64,000 nucleotides of DNA from NCBI GenBank assembly GCA_039194995.1, contig JBCCVR010000009.1, positions 13,040-77,039 of the forward strand. Reading direction: 5' to 3'. The notes under the pieces were generated by a model. It saw nothing but the letters and a program-made list of their open reading frames with translations, was not told the origin of the DNA and made no database searches. The DNA comes from CCY15215 sp039194995 (GTDB lineage: Bacteria > Cyanobacteriota > Cyanobacteriia > Cyanobacteriales > Spirulinaceae). The position numbers and the translations under genes were made by a program. The first letter of the stretch is position 1; each line of letters begins with the position of its first letter. Shown one piece after another: positions 1 to 7,418 of this stretch.

Positions 1-42
1 TAATTATCTATTGATGAATCGACTGAACAAACTGTAGCTTGA

Positions 43-501
43 TTAGAAGGTGCAAGCGGGAATATAAGCAGGAGGATCGATCGTTACAGGATTGTCATTG
101 TTAGCCCATTCCCTGAGTTGCGAATCCATCACTTTCTCCGATCGTGGGGGATAAGGTAAAGTCAGGGTCAGCATTTGACTCAAACTCTCCGACAATGAAC
201 CAGAAGAATTCTTTCGATCGACCTTAACATCTACATTACCAAAACAGTCAAGATCGACACCGTACTTCTTAAAAATTGATTTAATGGTATCGGAGTCATT
301 TCCTTGCAAGGCTTGTTTGATCTCGACGTCTTCTGGAGTATCGGATAACCAAGAACTCGCGATTAATTGAGATACTTTTTTATGAGCTTGTTCCATTTTC
401 TCGCGGACTTCCGAGACTTCTGCTTGCTGTCCCGATCGCTCGATATAATTCAGCAATGCTTGGAAATCTGCTTCAAATTCGACTTGGGCTGTAGATACCA
501 T
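43..501 (-). CDS. Candidate RiPP precursor peptide 1
   Basis: A 152-residue protein that I take to be the substrate of the neighbouring YcaO, radical-SAM and amidohydrolase enzymes. Residues 1-80 look helical and charged. Then come a short beta-like stretch, the motif LTLPYPPR, a helix ending in EWANN, and a short tail DPPAYIPACTF. It is nearly a copy of the gene at 629-1087 (same length, same N-terminal EFEADFQALL and C-terminal AYIPACT) and shares its C-terminal pattern with 1295-1738. A strong AAGGAG sits 8 bases before the ATG. By analogy with NHLP-type leaders (beta stretch, LPP, then an acidic helix before the core), the modified core is probably the last ~12-15 residues. The role is inferred from family resemblance and context only. 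Confidence 0.7.
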   Translation of the reverse strand: MVSTAQVEFEADFQALLNYIERSGQQAEVSEVREKMEQAHKKVSQLIASSWLSDTPEDVEIKQALQGNDSDTIKSIFKKYGVDLDCFGNVDVKVDRKNSSGSLSESLSQMLTLTLPYPPRSEKVMDSQLREWANNDNPVTIDPPAYIPACTF

Positions 502-628
502 CTTTTGACTCCTTAATGACTTGAGTTGGGTTAATATTTCAGAGTCCGCGTGTAGCTCTTACTGATTGCACAGCGATAAGTTGCTCACAAATTATATCTT
601 TGATTTTCACATTTCTGCGATCGCTCCG

Positions 629-1087
629 TTAAACAGTGCAGGCAGGAATATAAGCAGGAGGATGAATTAAAGAAGGATCGTCATTGTTTGCCCACGCTCT
701 GAGCTGTGAATCCATCACTTCCTCCGGTCGGGGGGGATAAGGTAAAGTCAGAGTTGGGATTGGCTCCGATCTCTCGTGAAATGAGCCAGAAGAATTGTTC
801 TCATTAATTTCGATATTTACGCTTCCAAAACAATCCAAATCCGCACCGTACTTCTTAAAAACAGATTTGATTGTATCGGAGTCTTTTCCTCGCAAGGCTT
901 GTTCGATTTCGACTTCTTCTGGAGTATTGGATAACCACGAGCCTGCAATCAGTTGGGTAACTTTCTTGTGTACTTTCTCCATTTTCTCGCGGACTTCCGA
1001 GACTTCTGCTTCTTGTCCCGAACGCTCGATGTAGCTCAGCAATGCTTGGAAATCTGCTTCAAATTCTACTCGGGCTGTAGATGTCAT
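629..1087 (-). CDS. Candidate RiPP precursor peptide 2
   Basis: A 152-residue paralogue of the gene at 43-501, with most N-terminal differences conservative. It has the same architecture: helical leader, a DCFG segment with one Cys, LTLPYPPRPEEV, a helix ending RAWANN, and the tail HPPAYIPACTV. The last residue differs (V against F), as do the residues just before PPAY. That pattern of a constant leader with small changes near the end is what tandem precursor genes show. ATG is preceded by AAAGGAGTC. It lies 127 bp upstream of precursor 1 in the same direction and is probably co-transcribed. The small plus-strand ORF that overlaps it is a shadow. Confidence 0.7.
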   Translation of the reverse strand: MTSTARVEFEADFQALLSYIERSGQEAEVSEVREKMEKVHKKVTQLIAGSWLSNTPEEVEIEQALRGKDSDTIKSVFKKYGADLDCFGSVNIEINENNSSGSFHERSEPIPTLTLPYPPRPEEVMDSQLRAWANNDDPSLIHPPAYIPACTV

Positions 1088-1131
1088 TTTTTGACTCCTT
1101 TATGACTGTGAGGGTTATGGGACATTTTAAC

Positions 1132-1181
1132 ATCCATCAATAATTCTAGCTGTTACATTTTGTAACGAATTATTGATGGAT
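1132..1181. repeat. Interrupted inverted repeat between precursors 2 and 3
   Basis: A 15-bp perfect inverted repeat (arms 1132-1146 and 1167-1181, sequence ATCCATCAATAATTC and its complement) encloses a second 6-bp inverted pair GTTACA/TGTAAC. The only interruption is a 5-base bulge. It lies in the gap between the stop of precursor 3 and the start of precursor 2. No T-run follows it on the minus strand, so it does not look like an intrinsic terminator for the operon. It could fold in the transcript, protect an RNA end, or be a small palindromic element. Confidence 0.6.
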
Positions 1182-1294
1182 TACTTTTTGTTATTGGATT
1201 CTCTTATTTGGCAGAAAACAGCCAAATTATCAAGAAAATGAATGCCCAACCCTCATAAAGTCAATATAACCCAAGACAAATTCAGCAGAGGTAT

Positions 1295-1738
1295 TTACAA
1301 AGTGCAAGTGGGAAGATACGCATGAGTGGGTTCGAGGTCTTGCGGATTTGTATTATTTACCCAATCTACGATTTGTCCGTCCGTAACTTCTGCAGGACGC
1401 GGCGGATAAGGCAAATTCAATTGCTTCTTCTGTTGGTCGATACTGCCATAGAAAGTGTCCCAGTCAACAGTAACTGTTACCCCGTCCAACAATTCATTTA
1501 AATTGACACCAAGATCGGTAAATGCTTGCTTGATTTTAGTCGAATTGTTGGTCAGTAACGCTGCTCGGAGCTGACTTCCATCTATACTGCCTGATAGCCA
1601 AGATTGAGCGAGCAGTTGAAGAATTTTTTTATGTAATTGGTCGAACTCCTCACTATTGGCGATCGCATTCCTTTGCAAGGCTAATTCGCACAAGGTCTGA
1701 CATAACGCCTCTACTTTAGGGTGACGTTGAAGTGGCAT
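1295..1738 (-). CDS. Candidate RiPP precursor peptide 3
   Basis: A 147-residue divergent member of the precursor set. The N-terminus (MPLQRHPKVEALCQTL) is unlike precursors 1 and 2. The region TVTVDWDTFYGS, then LNLPYPPRPAEV, a helix ending VDWVNN, and the tail HAYLPTCTL align with them. The segment from TVTV to the helix is reminiscent of the end of nitrile-hydratase-like leader peptides, where a beta strand precedes LPP and an acidic helix. Here NN stands where those leaders usually have GG. GAGG lies about 10 bases before the ATG. It directly follows the radical-SAM gene (150 bp gap) in the same direction. The precursor role is inferred. Confidence 0.65.
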   Translation of the reverse strand: MPLQRHPKVEALCQTLCELALQRNAIANSEEFDQLHKKILQLLAQSWLSGSIDGSQLRAALLTNNSTKIKQAFTDLGVNLNELLDGVTVTVDWDTFYGSIDQQKKQLNLPYPPRPAEVTDGQIVDWVNNTNPQDLEPTHAYLPTCTL

Positions 1739-1887
1739 TTTTATTTACCTCACTCTTGGATTTTCTTGACTCGATTAGAGCACAGCAAAATCAATCTGTC
1801 AAGATTTAATTGTACTCATCGTCGTGCTGCATTTTCTTCTCCTAGTAAATCCGACATTCGCACGAACTTAAAAAAATTGACTTTATA

Positions 1888-3282
1888 TTAAGACATTGTG
1901 TTGTAAATCTCCGTTACCTCCGTTTCCATCACGTGAAACCCATCCCTCTGGGTATGAGATGTAGCCTGCGATCGCCACATCTCGCAATTTTGACAAGCCG
2001 GACGATCTTCCAGTTGATGAAGAAGGGTATCCTGCCTGAATTGTCGAAAGGCTTCTCCTTGCCAGATTTCTTGCAGGTTTTGTTGGCGGTAATCTCCCAT
2101 ACTTTCCGTTGCGCCATCAAAACCCAAGCGAAATATAGTTTCAATGCAATAATAAACTCTCCCATCCGGCAAAACTGCCATTTCAGAAAAAGGAAACGAA
2201 CAAGGCCATCGTCCTCCAGCCTGTTGTAAATAAGATTGTACCAACTTACTTGCTTGTGCGTTCGTTCCTTGAATCCGCATATTTGTTTCTTCATATTTAG
2301 CAACATTTAAGAGAAAAATGCTATCGACCTTTTCTAGCCATTCTTGTTTAAATTGCGCTTCTGCCTCTGGGGGAATATTAGGATTTCTGATAAAAGATGT
2401 TCGGACGGAACAAGGCATCTTCAGGCGATCGCGCAAGCGCAGAAAAGTATCGATATTAGCTTTGACGCGCCCAAAATCCGAACCGCGAATTCGCCGATAA
2501 GTTTCCGCATCCGTCGCATCTAAACTCACATCAAGACTCGTAAGACCTGCTTCGAGAAGGGCAAGCGATCGTGCTTCATTCAATAGCTGTCCGTTGGTGG
2601 TAACGTGTACCCGAGGCGCGCCTTCTTGGCGACAGAGACGGATGAAATCGACAAGTTGGGGATGTAATAAAGGCTCTTCTACACTACCAATAGATACAGA
2701 AGTGCCAAAAGTACCGCAATCTCGGGCGAGTCGCTCCATTATTTCCCAAGACATGGCACGATTTCCTTGGAAAAAATCAGTGGTATGGGTCGGTTTGATA
2801 TCAGGACTGTGATAGGGACACATCACGCATTTGAGATTGCAAGTATTGCCGATAATTGCTCGTACAAATGTCGGGCTGGCCGCTTTGCCATAATGTTCTG
2901 CAAAATAATGTAAGGCTTCTTCGGTATTGATTTGGCTAACAACGGTAAAAGCGTCGGGAAGGTTGTGGAGATTGCGCGATCGCTTTGCCAGTTCTCGAAA
3001 AAAAGGTGCTAATTTCTGGCTCAAAGTGTCAGGATAGAGATAGGCAAGGACGGGATAGGGCGGTAATCCCAATTCTGAAGTGACGGGGAGTTTCGGCTGG
3101 AACAGGAGAATTTGCCGATGCGATCGCGCGGTTTCGAGGAGGCGATCGATACTTTTGGGGTGCAAGGGGATGCCGTGAGTCGGAATTTCCAATACCATCC
3201 CGGAGAGTGATTTTGCTTTTAGAATTGGAGAGGGTAACAGGTTTTGAGCATCTTTAACGAGCATATCGAGTAACCCCAGCAT
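1888..3282 (-). CDS. Radical SAM enzyme with SPASM-like C-terminus (RiPP maturase candidate)
   Basis: 464 residues. An unusual N-terminal extension of ~140 residues precedes the 4Fe-4S motif CNLKCVMC (near residue 147), the CxxxCxxC signature of radical SAM enzymes. GSVEEPLLHP and TTNGQLL follow as in the core barrel. The C-terminal ~110 residues carry more cysteines (WPC, VYYC, PACQNC) around a GRVYYC turn, like a SPASM or twitch domain holding auxiliary clusters. Such enzymes commonly cross-link, epimerise or otherwise modify peptides. The N-terminal extension may bind the leader, but that is a guess. It sits between the amidohydrolase and the precursors. A second copy's 3' end survives at 6873-6970. 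I assign the superfamily with confidence but not the reaction. Confidence 0.8.
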   Translation of the reverse strand: MLGLLDMLVKDAQNLLPSPILKAKSLSGMVLEIPTHGIPLHPKSIDRLLETARSHRQILLFQPKLPVTSELGLPPYPVLAYLYPDTLSQKLAPFFRELAKRSRNLHNLPDAFTVVSQINTEEALHYFAEHYGKAASPTFVRAIIGNTCNLKCVMCPYHSPDIKPTHTTDFFQGNRAMSWEIMERLARDCGTFGTSVSIGSVEEPLLHPQLVDFIRLCRQEGAPRVHVTTNGQLLNEARSLALLEAGLTSLDVSLDATDAETYRRIRGSDFGRVKANIDTFLRLRDRLKMPCSVRTSFIRNPNIPPEAEAQFKQEWLEKVDSIFLLNVAKYEETNMRIQGTNAQASKLVQSYLQQAGGRWPCSFPFSEMAVLPDGRVYYCIETIFRLGFDGATESMGDYRQQNLQEIWQGEAFRQFRQDTLLHQLEDRPACQNCEMWRSQATSHTQRDGFHVMETEVTEIYNTMS

Positions 3283-3343
3283 TAATTTTGGGCAATCTAT
3301 TATCAGGCTACACTAAAGGATGTATTGACAGAAACCCAATCGT

Positions 3344-4426
3344 TTATACCAAACCATAAAAGCGAGCGGGATTATCCCAGAGAATCTTTTGGACGAGTTC
3401 GCGATCGCCCTTTTCTCCCATCGCCACCAACTCCATAATATTCTCCGGTTTGTGATCCATATGGGGATAATCCGAGCCAAAAATCAGATTGTCCGTGCTG
3501 ATATATTTGATAATGTCTTTTAAATAGGCTTCCGAGGGTTCGATAGAAATAAAACACTGACGGCGAAAATACTCCGACGGCTTCATCTTCACCGTTTCTT
3601 TCACCTCCCAATAGAGATTCTCGTACTCCTCATCCAGCCGCCACAACCAATAGGGAAGCCAACCGCAACCGGATTCTAAAAAGGCAATTCTCAGTCCTGG
3701 ATGCCGCTCTAAAACCCCGCCTTCTATCAAAGCCAGCATCGCCATCATTTGTTCCATCGGGTGAGAACAAGCGTGCATAGCAAAACGAGAATTAAAGCGA
3801 TCGCTCCCTGTCGTCGGCAAGCGGGAGTGAGAGCCTTCGTGAATACCCACCGCCAGCCCTAATGCCTCGCATTCGGTCCAAAAGGGTTCGTAAGCGCGAT
3901 CGCTCAATAATCGCCCTTTCACGGGGTTAGGACGCAAAAACACGCCCTTCCAGCCCCACTCGGCGATCTGGCGCACTTCTGCCGCCATCGTTTCGGGGTT
4001 GTGGAGATTAATTGCACCAATTCCTTTAAGGCGATCGGGGTCAAAGCTGCAAAAGTCCCTTAACCAGCGATTGTAAGCACTGGTGAACCCTCCGGCAACA
4101 TCGGGAGGCAGGGAATCGATCGCCCAAAGCCAAAGCCCGTAAGTGGGGTAGAGAAATGCCAGATCCACCCCCATCACAATCATTTCCTGTAGGTGAGATT
4201 CGACATTATAGCCTTGTAAATATGCATTGGGATGAGCATTTTTCATTTGCGCGTTGGCATCTTGCCACACTTCTCGCGATACCTTTTCCACAATGTCTTC
4301 CCCTTTAATTCGCATCTCTGACGAGGGAGTAAAGTCCCTAAATTCGGGGTCAAGATAGTCTTTCCACATTGCCGGAGGTTCGATAACGTGGCTATCTGCA
4401 TCAATAATTCGATATCCTTTAAACAT
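3344..4426 (-). CDS. Amidohydrolase-2 (ACMSD-like) family metal-dependent hydrolase
   Basis: 360 residues, full length for the amidohydrolase-related TIM-barrel family. The N-terminal IDADSHV gives the DxDxH-type metal site. IHEGSHS in the middle and FGSDYPHMD near the C-terminus supply the later metal and catalytic His/Asp residues. Relatives include aminocarboxymuconate-semialdehyde decarboxylase and assorted hydrolases. Amidohydrolase-fold enzymes also occur in some RiPP pathways, for instance bottromycin macrocyclisation. It lies 73 bp from the YcaO gene and 61 bp from the radical-SAM gene in the same direction, so it probably acts on the same peptide. A catabolic role is possible but less likely in this context. 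Confidence 0.75.
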   Translation of the reverse strand: MFKGYRIIDADSHVIEPPAMWKDYLDPEFRDFTPSSEMRIKGEDIVEKVSREVWQDANAQMKNAHPNAYLQGYNVESHLQEMIVMGVDLAFLYPTYGLWLWAIDSLPPDVAGGFTSAYNRWLRDFCSFDPDRLKGIGAINLHNPETMAAEVRQIAEWGWKGVFLRPNPVKGRLLSDRAYEPFWTECEALGLAVGIHEGSHSRLPTTGSDRFNSRFAMHACSHPMEQMMAMLALIEGGVLERHPGLRIAFLESGCGWLPYWLWRLDEEYENLYWEVKETVKMKPSEYFRRQCFISIEPSEAYLKDIIKYISTDNLIFGSDYPHMDHKPENIMELVAMGEKGDRELVQKILWDNPARFYGLV

Positions 4427-4455
4427 TGGTTATTGGTTATTGATTATTGGTTGTT
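4426..4455. repeat. Short tandem TTATTGG-type repeat
   Basis: The gap between the amidohydrolase and YcaO genes carries several imperfect copies of the heptamer TTATTGG. Short heptameric repeats of this kind are scattered in cyanobacterial intergenic DNA. No function is apparent. Confidence 0.4.
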
Positions 4456-4499
4456 GATGAATCTTCTTACAAACACGAACCAAAGTAAAAATGCTTAAC

Positions 4500-6800
4500 T
4501 CACATCCACATAGGAAAAGAATTGAGTTGACGTTCGGCTTTTTTCTCGGTTAACCACCCCATTTTTAGCGGTACATCATAAAGCCGTCCCTCTCCCAAAC
4601 GCCTCCACATATGACGCATTCCCGGAACGATAACCTTAACCACTCGCAAACCGATATCGGGACGAGTTTGGTCTAAAACTAATAATTCCATGTTTCGATC
4701 TTCAACGATTTTTTGGCACAGTTTTACGTCTTCTAACAAATCGTGACTCGCCATTTGTTGATAATCTGCTCTCGTTTTTTTGTTCCCCGTCTCATCCCCT
4801 TTCAGATAGGGACAATCTGCTAGAGTTACCGTCGTCCACCAAGAAATTGCCAGAGGATCTGCTGAAGTGGGATATTGAGTGCTGCCATCTTTTTTAACAG
4901 ATAATACATTGGGTAAAATTTGATTAACCTCTGTTAAGGCACGCGCGATCGCAATGCGAGCATCGAGATGAGAACCATAGCCTAACACAATATCTTCTAC
5001 CTTGCGATCGCGACGATTGGTAATGGCGGCAAAGGTGGGAATGCCCAAATCGCTGGTAATATCCAACACCCACAAATCCCGCTCCAAACTTTCATAATAA
5101 GCCTGTAAGCGTTGAAAATAGGGATCGTTAAAACTCTCTAAATCCACTCGAGGGCGATGGATGAAATTATACCACCATAGAGCCACGGCATCCCGCTCCA
5201 CCAACTCCATAAAGCCCTGTAAAATTGCCTCTTCCATTGTATTTCCCGCCGCGCAGCCGTTGGAATCCGCCCAACAATCCAGCAGATGTCCGTCAGTATA
5301 GCCATAATAACAGTATGCCGTGGGCAAATATTTAAAATCCTGCTGACTTAAAGACCAAACCGGAGTCCAAGCAATTTCTCGTTCCTCGTCAAAGGGGTCC
5401 GGTACTTTTTGAAACCAACCGTCACACTCCTGATTCCACTGCGATCGCGTTTCGTATTGCGCGGGACTGAAATTCATGCAAGCATTGGGATGGATGGCGC
5501 GATCGCCCAGACTGGCATAGCTGCCTCGTTCGCAGACTTCATATCCCTGCCATACTCCCGAATAGCGCTCGATCGCCTCGCAGAATCCGCTTGCCTTTGC
5601 CTGTGCGTCTGTCATTCCCTTTCCCGCACTGCGTCCGCCGATATTCTTGCGCAGATTGTCCAGATCGTCGAAAATGTTGCGAAAATGGTGGCGCGCGATA
5701 TAAGAATGATTGAGGTCATGACCGGGCAGTTTTTGCAAGTCTCGCACCACTCCCGTGATAGGACTGACGTGATGGCGATAGGTTTGCAAGGTTTCTTCTG
5801 GGGTGCGCGATCGGTGTCCGCCATCGCGGGTAAAGGTTTTCTGGCGATGCCCCAAAACCACGGGTAACGCTCTTGTTTTTATTCCCTTCATCTGACCGCA
5901 ACTCTGGCACTGGGGACGCTTGACCAGAAAGTGAGTTTGAGTTTGCAGGGTTAAGGTATCGTAAGACAGGAGAGTGCCTTCCAAAGGCGTATTTCCCCCA
6001 CTCACAATCCATTTAAACACCTCCGTTGCCGCCATCCCCAAAACAGTTTGCATCGTAGAAGGGAGAAAGCCTTGGGGGGACTGTATCGATTTGCTATCCT
6101 GTTTTTTGCGCTGGATAAAACTGGCAATGGGTCGGTTTTCTCGCAAGCGGCTGGCCAAACATTCCCAACAGCCTGTTTTTTGGGGATTGAAGAAGGGTCC
6201 GATCCAAGGGATATTACCCGTAGGTTTCACCAACAACCACGGCGATCGCGTTGCTAATGCCCGCTCATTCCATTCTTTTAACTGGGGATCGAGATAATCC
6301 CCTGCTAAAATGACCGTTAAATCCCCTTCCTCGGCAATTTGAACGTGCATGGATGCAAGCAGATCGATAAAGTTGCCCTCGTCGATGCTGCCAACGGATT
6401 TCACTGCAACTGTTATCGATCGCAGGCGTTCGCTGGCTTCTTTAGCTGCCACCCCGAGGCGATCGCAAAAGATTTCTGCGGATTTCTGCAAAGAATCATC
6501 TCGTTCGACCAAATACCCCTGTTGTTCCAGTTGAAAGAGAGCGCGTTGAATTTGCAAGCTGATGTTGAGGATATCTTGAAATCCCGCCCCCTCAGAAAAG
6601 TTTTGCGGATCTTGCAAAAGTTCCAATTGCAAGCGATCGAAGATTTCATCGATTCTGCGATCGCCGTCGATTAAAGCGGCCAGTTGGTAATAAAGGCGAT
6701 CGCCCAAACAAATGGAGTCTTGTTCCGAGAGGAGAAAGAGGCGATCGGGTTCTAAGGTCTCTACGGTATAGCGGGATTTGAATTGGGGGTGATCGAGCAT
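4500..6800 (-). CDS. Fused C-D YcaO cyclodehydratase (azoline-forming RiPP enzyme)
   Basis: 766 residues in two halves. Residues 1-~310 resemble the leader-binding/E1-like C protein. They start with a winged-helix-like leader-recognition stretch and have two zinc-type Cys pairs, GCWEC (~212) and CQSCGQ (~298). Residues ~330-766 are the YcaO domain, with the ATP/Mg motif GGRSAGKG plus GFCEAIERYSG (~400-425) and a second glutamate cluster, EEAILQGFMELVERDA. This fused form makes thiazoline/oxazoline rings from Cys/Ser/Thr in RiPP precursors, using ATP. The C-terminus ends FPMWM and lacks the PxPxP end seen in many azoline-forming D proteins. It is first of the intact genes in the operon. No flavin dehydrogenase is visible, so rings may stay as azolines. 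Confidence 0.85.
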   Translation of the reverse strand: MLDHPQFKSRYTVETLEPDRLFLLSEQDSICLGDRLYYQLAALIDGDRRIDEIFDRLQLELLQDPQNFSEGAGFQDILNISLQIQRALFQLEQQGYLVERDDSLQKSAEIFCDRLGVAAKEASERLRSITVAVKSVGSIDEGNFIDLLASMHVQIAEEGDLTVILAGDYLDPQLKEWNERALATRSPWLLVKPTGNIPWIGPFFNPQKTGCWECLASRLRENRPIASFIQRKKQDSKSIQSPQGFLPSTMQTVLGMAATEVFKWIVSGGNTPLEGTLLSYDTLTLQTQTHFLVKRPQCQSCGQMKGIKTRALPVVLGHRQKTFTRDGGHRSRTPEETLQTYRHHVSPITGVVRDLQKLPGHDLNHSYIARHHFRNIFDDLDNLRKNIGGRSAGKGMTDAQAKASGFCEAIERYSGVWQGYEVCERGSYASLGDRAIHPNACMNFSPAQYETRSQWNQECDGWFQKVPDPFDEEREIAWTPVWSLSQQDFKYLPTAYCYYGYTDGHLLDCWADSNGCAAGNTMEEAILQGFMELVERDAVALWWYNFIHRPRVDLESFNDPYFQRLQAYYESLERDLWVLDITSDLGIPTFAAITNRRDRKVEDIVLGYGSHLDARIAIARALTEVNQILPNVLSVKKDGSTQYPTSADPLAISWWTTVTLADCPYLKGDETGNKKTRADYQQMASHDLLEDVKLCQKIVEDRNMELLVLDQTRPDIGLRVVKVIVPGMRHMWRRLGEGRLYDVPLKMGWLTEKKAERQLNSFPMWM

Positions 6801-6872
6801 GGTTATGATAGATTTTAAATCTGTAGAATTATTGCTTAACAGAAAAATATTTCTGGGTCTGACAAGATTTTC

Positions 6873-6970
6873 TTAAGGTATGGTTTGATAAATTTCCGTC
6901 ACCTCTGTTGACAGGATGAAAATCCCATCGCGAGAGGTATGAGAAACGGGCTGCGATCGCAGAACTCACC
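6873..6970 (-). pseudogene. 3' remnant of a second radical-SAM gene
   Basis: Reading the minus strand in one frame gives RSQPVSHTSRDG, then TEVTEIYQTIP and a stop. This matches the last 28 residues of the radical-SAM protein at 1888-3282 (RSQATSHTQRDG, TEVTEIYNTMS) at 17 of 28 positions. An in-frame TGA lies just upstream and nothing further of the gene is recognisable, so only the tail survives. It lies between the broken precursor and the YcaO gene, implying that a precursor/radical-SAM pair was once duplicated here. Confidence 0.75.
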
Positions 6971-7010
6971 CAGATAACTAGCTTGAAGAAAAAATTGAAA
7001 TTACCGAAAA

Positions 7011-7313
7011 TTAACAGCTAGTTGCAGGTACATAAGCATTATCAGCAACATATTGATTTGAGCTTCTGTTTTCAATCCAGTCTTCTAATTCAGATTCTGT
7101 AAGGGTATCTTCTCCCAAGGAAGGACGCGGTGGATAGGGAATAATATGCTTGTAGAGATGAGGAACATCTTAATTTGCATCCACAATTGCACCTTGGAAT
7201 GTACTGGTGTCAATTGAAAATAAGTAGCCAAGTTGAGGATGCTGAGGATGCTTGCCTAATTCTAATCTTGTTTCCTCACTTTGAACATCCAATAATTCTT
7301 TGGGTTCAAACAT
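7011..7313 (-). pseudogene. Fourth RiPP precursor gene, interrupted by an in-frame TAA
   Basis: Starting at the ATG at 7313, the frame runs for 100 codons to a TAA at 7011, with one internal TAA at codon 48 (7170-7172). Downstream of that stop the reading continues as IIPYPPRPSLGED, a helix with ELEDWIEN, and the tail NAYVPATSC. This is clearly the same pattern as the three intact precursors: PYPPRP, D-x-x-L-x-x-W, then A-Y-x-P. The N-terminal leader is much shorter (about 50 residues before PYPPRP) and unlike the others. It is either a single-mutation pseudogene or a sequencing error. The tail ends in Ser-Cys rather than Cys-Thr-x. It is the promoter-proximal gene of the cluster. Confidence 0.7.
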
Positions 7314-7418
7314 GGTTTTTCTTCTGATTTAGAGTAATAAATACTTATGTATAACCACAAAATTACACTTTTTGTCAATTTTTCGTTACATTTTTTTACA
7401 AAAAATCATCATTTACTC

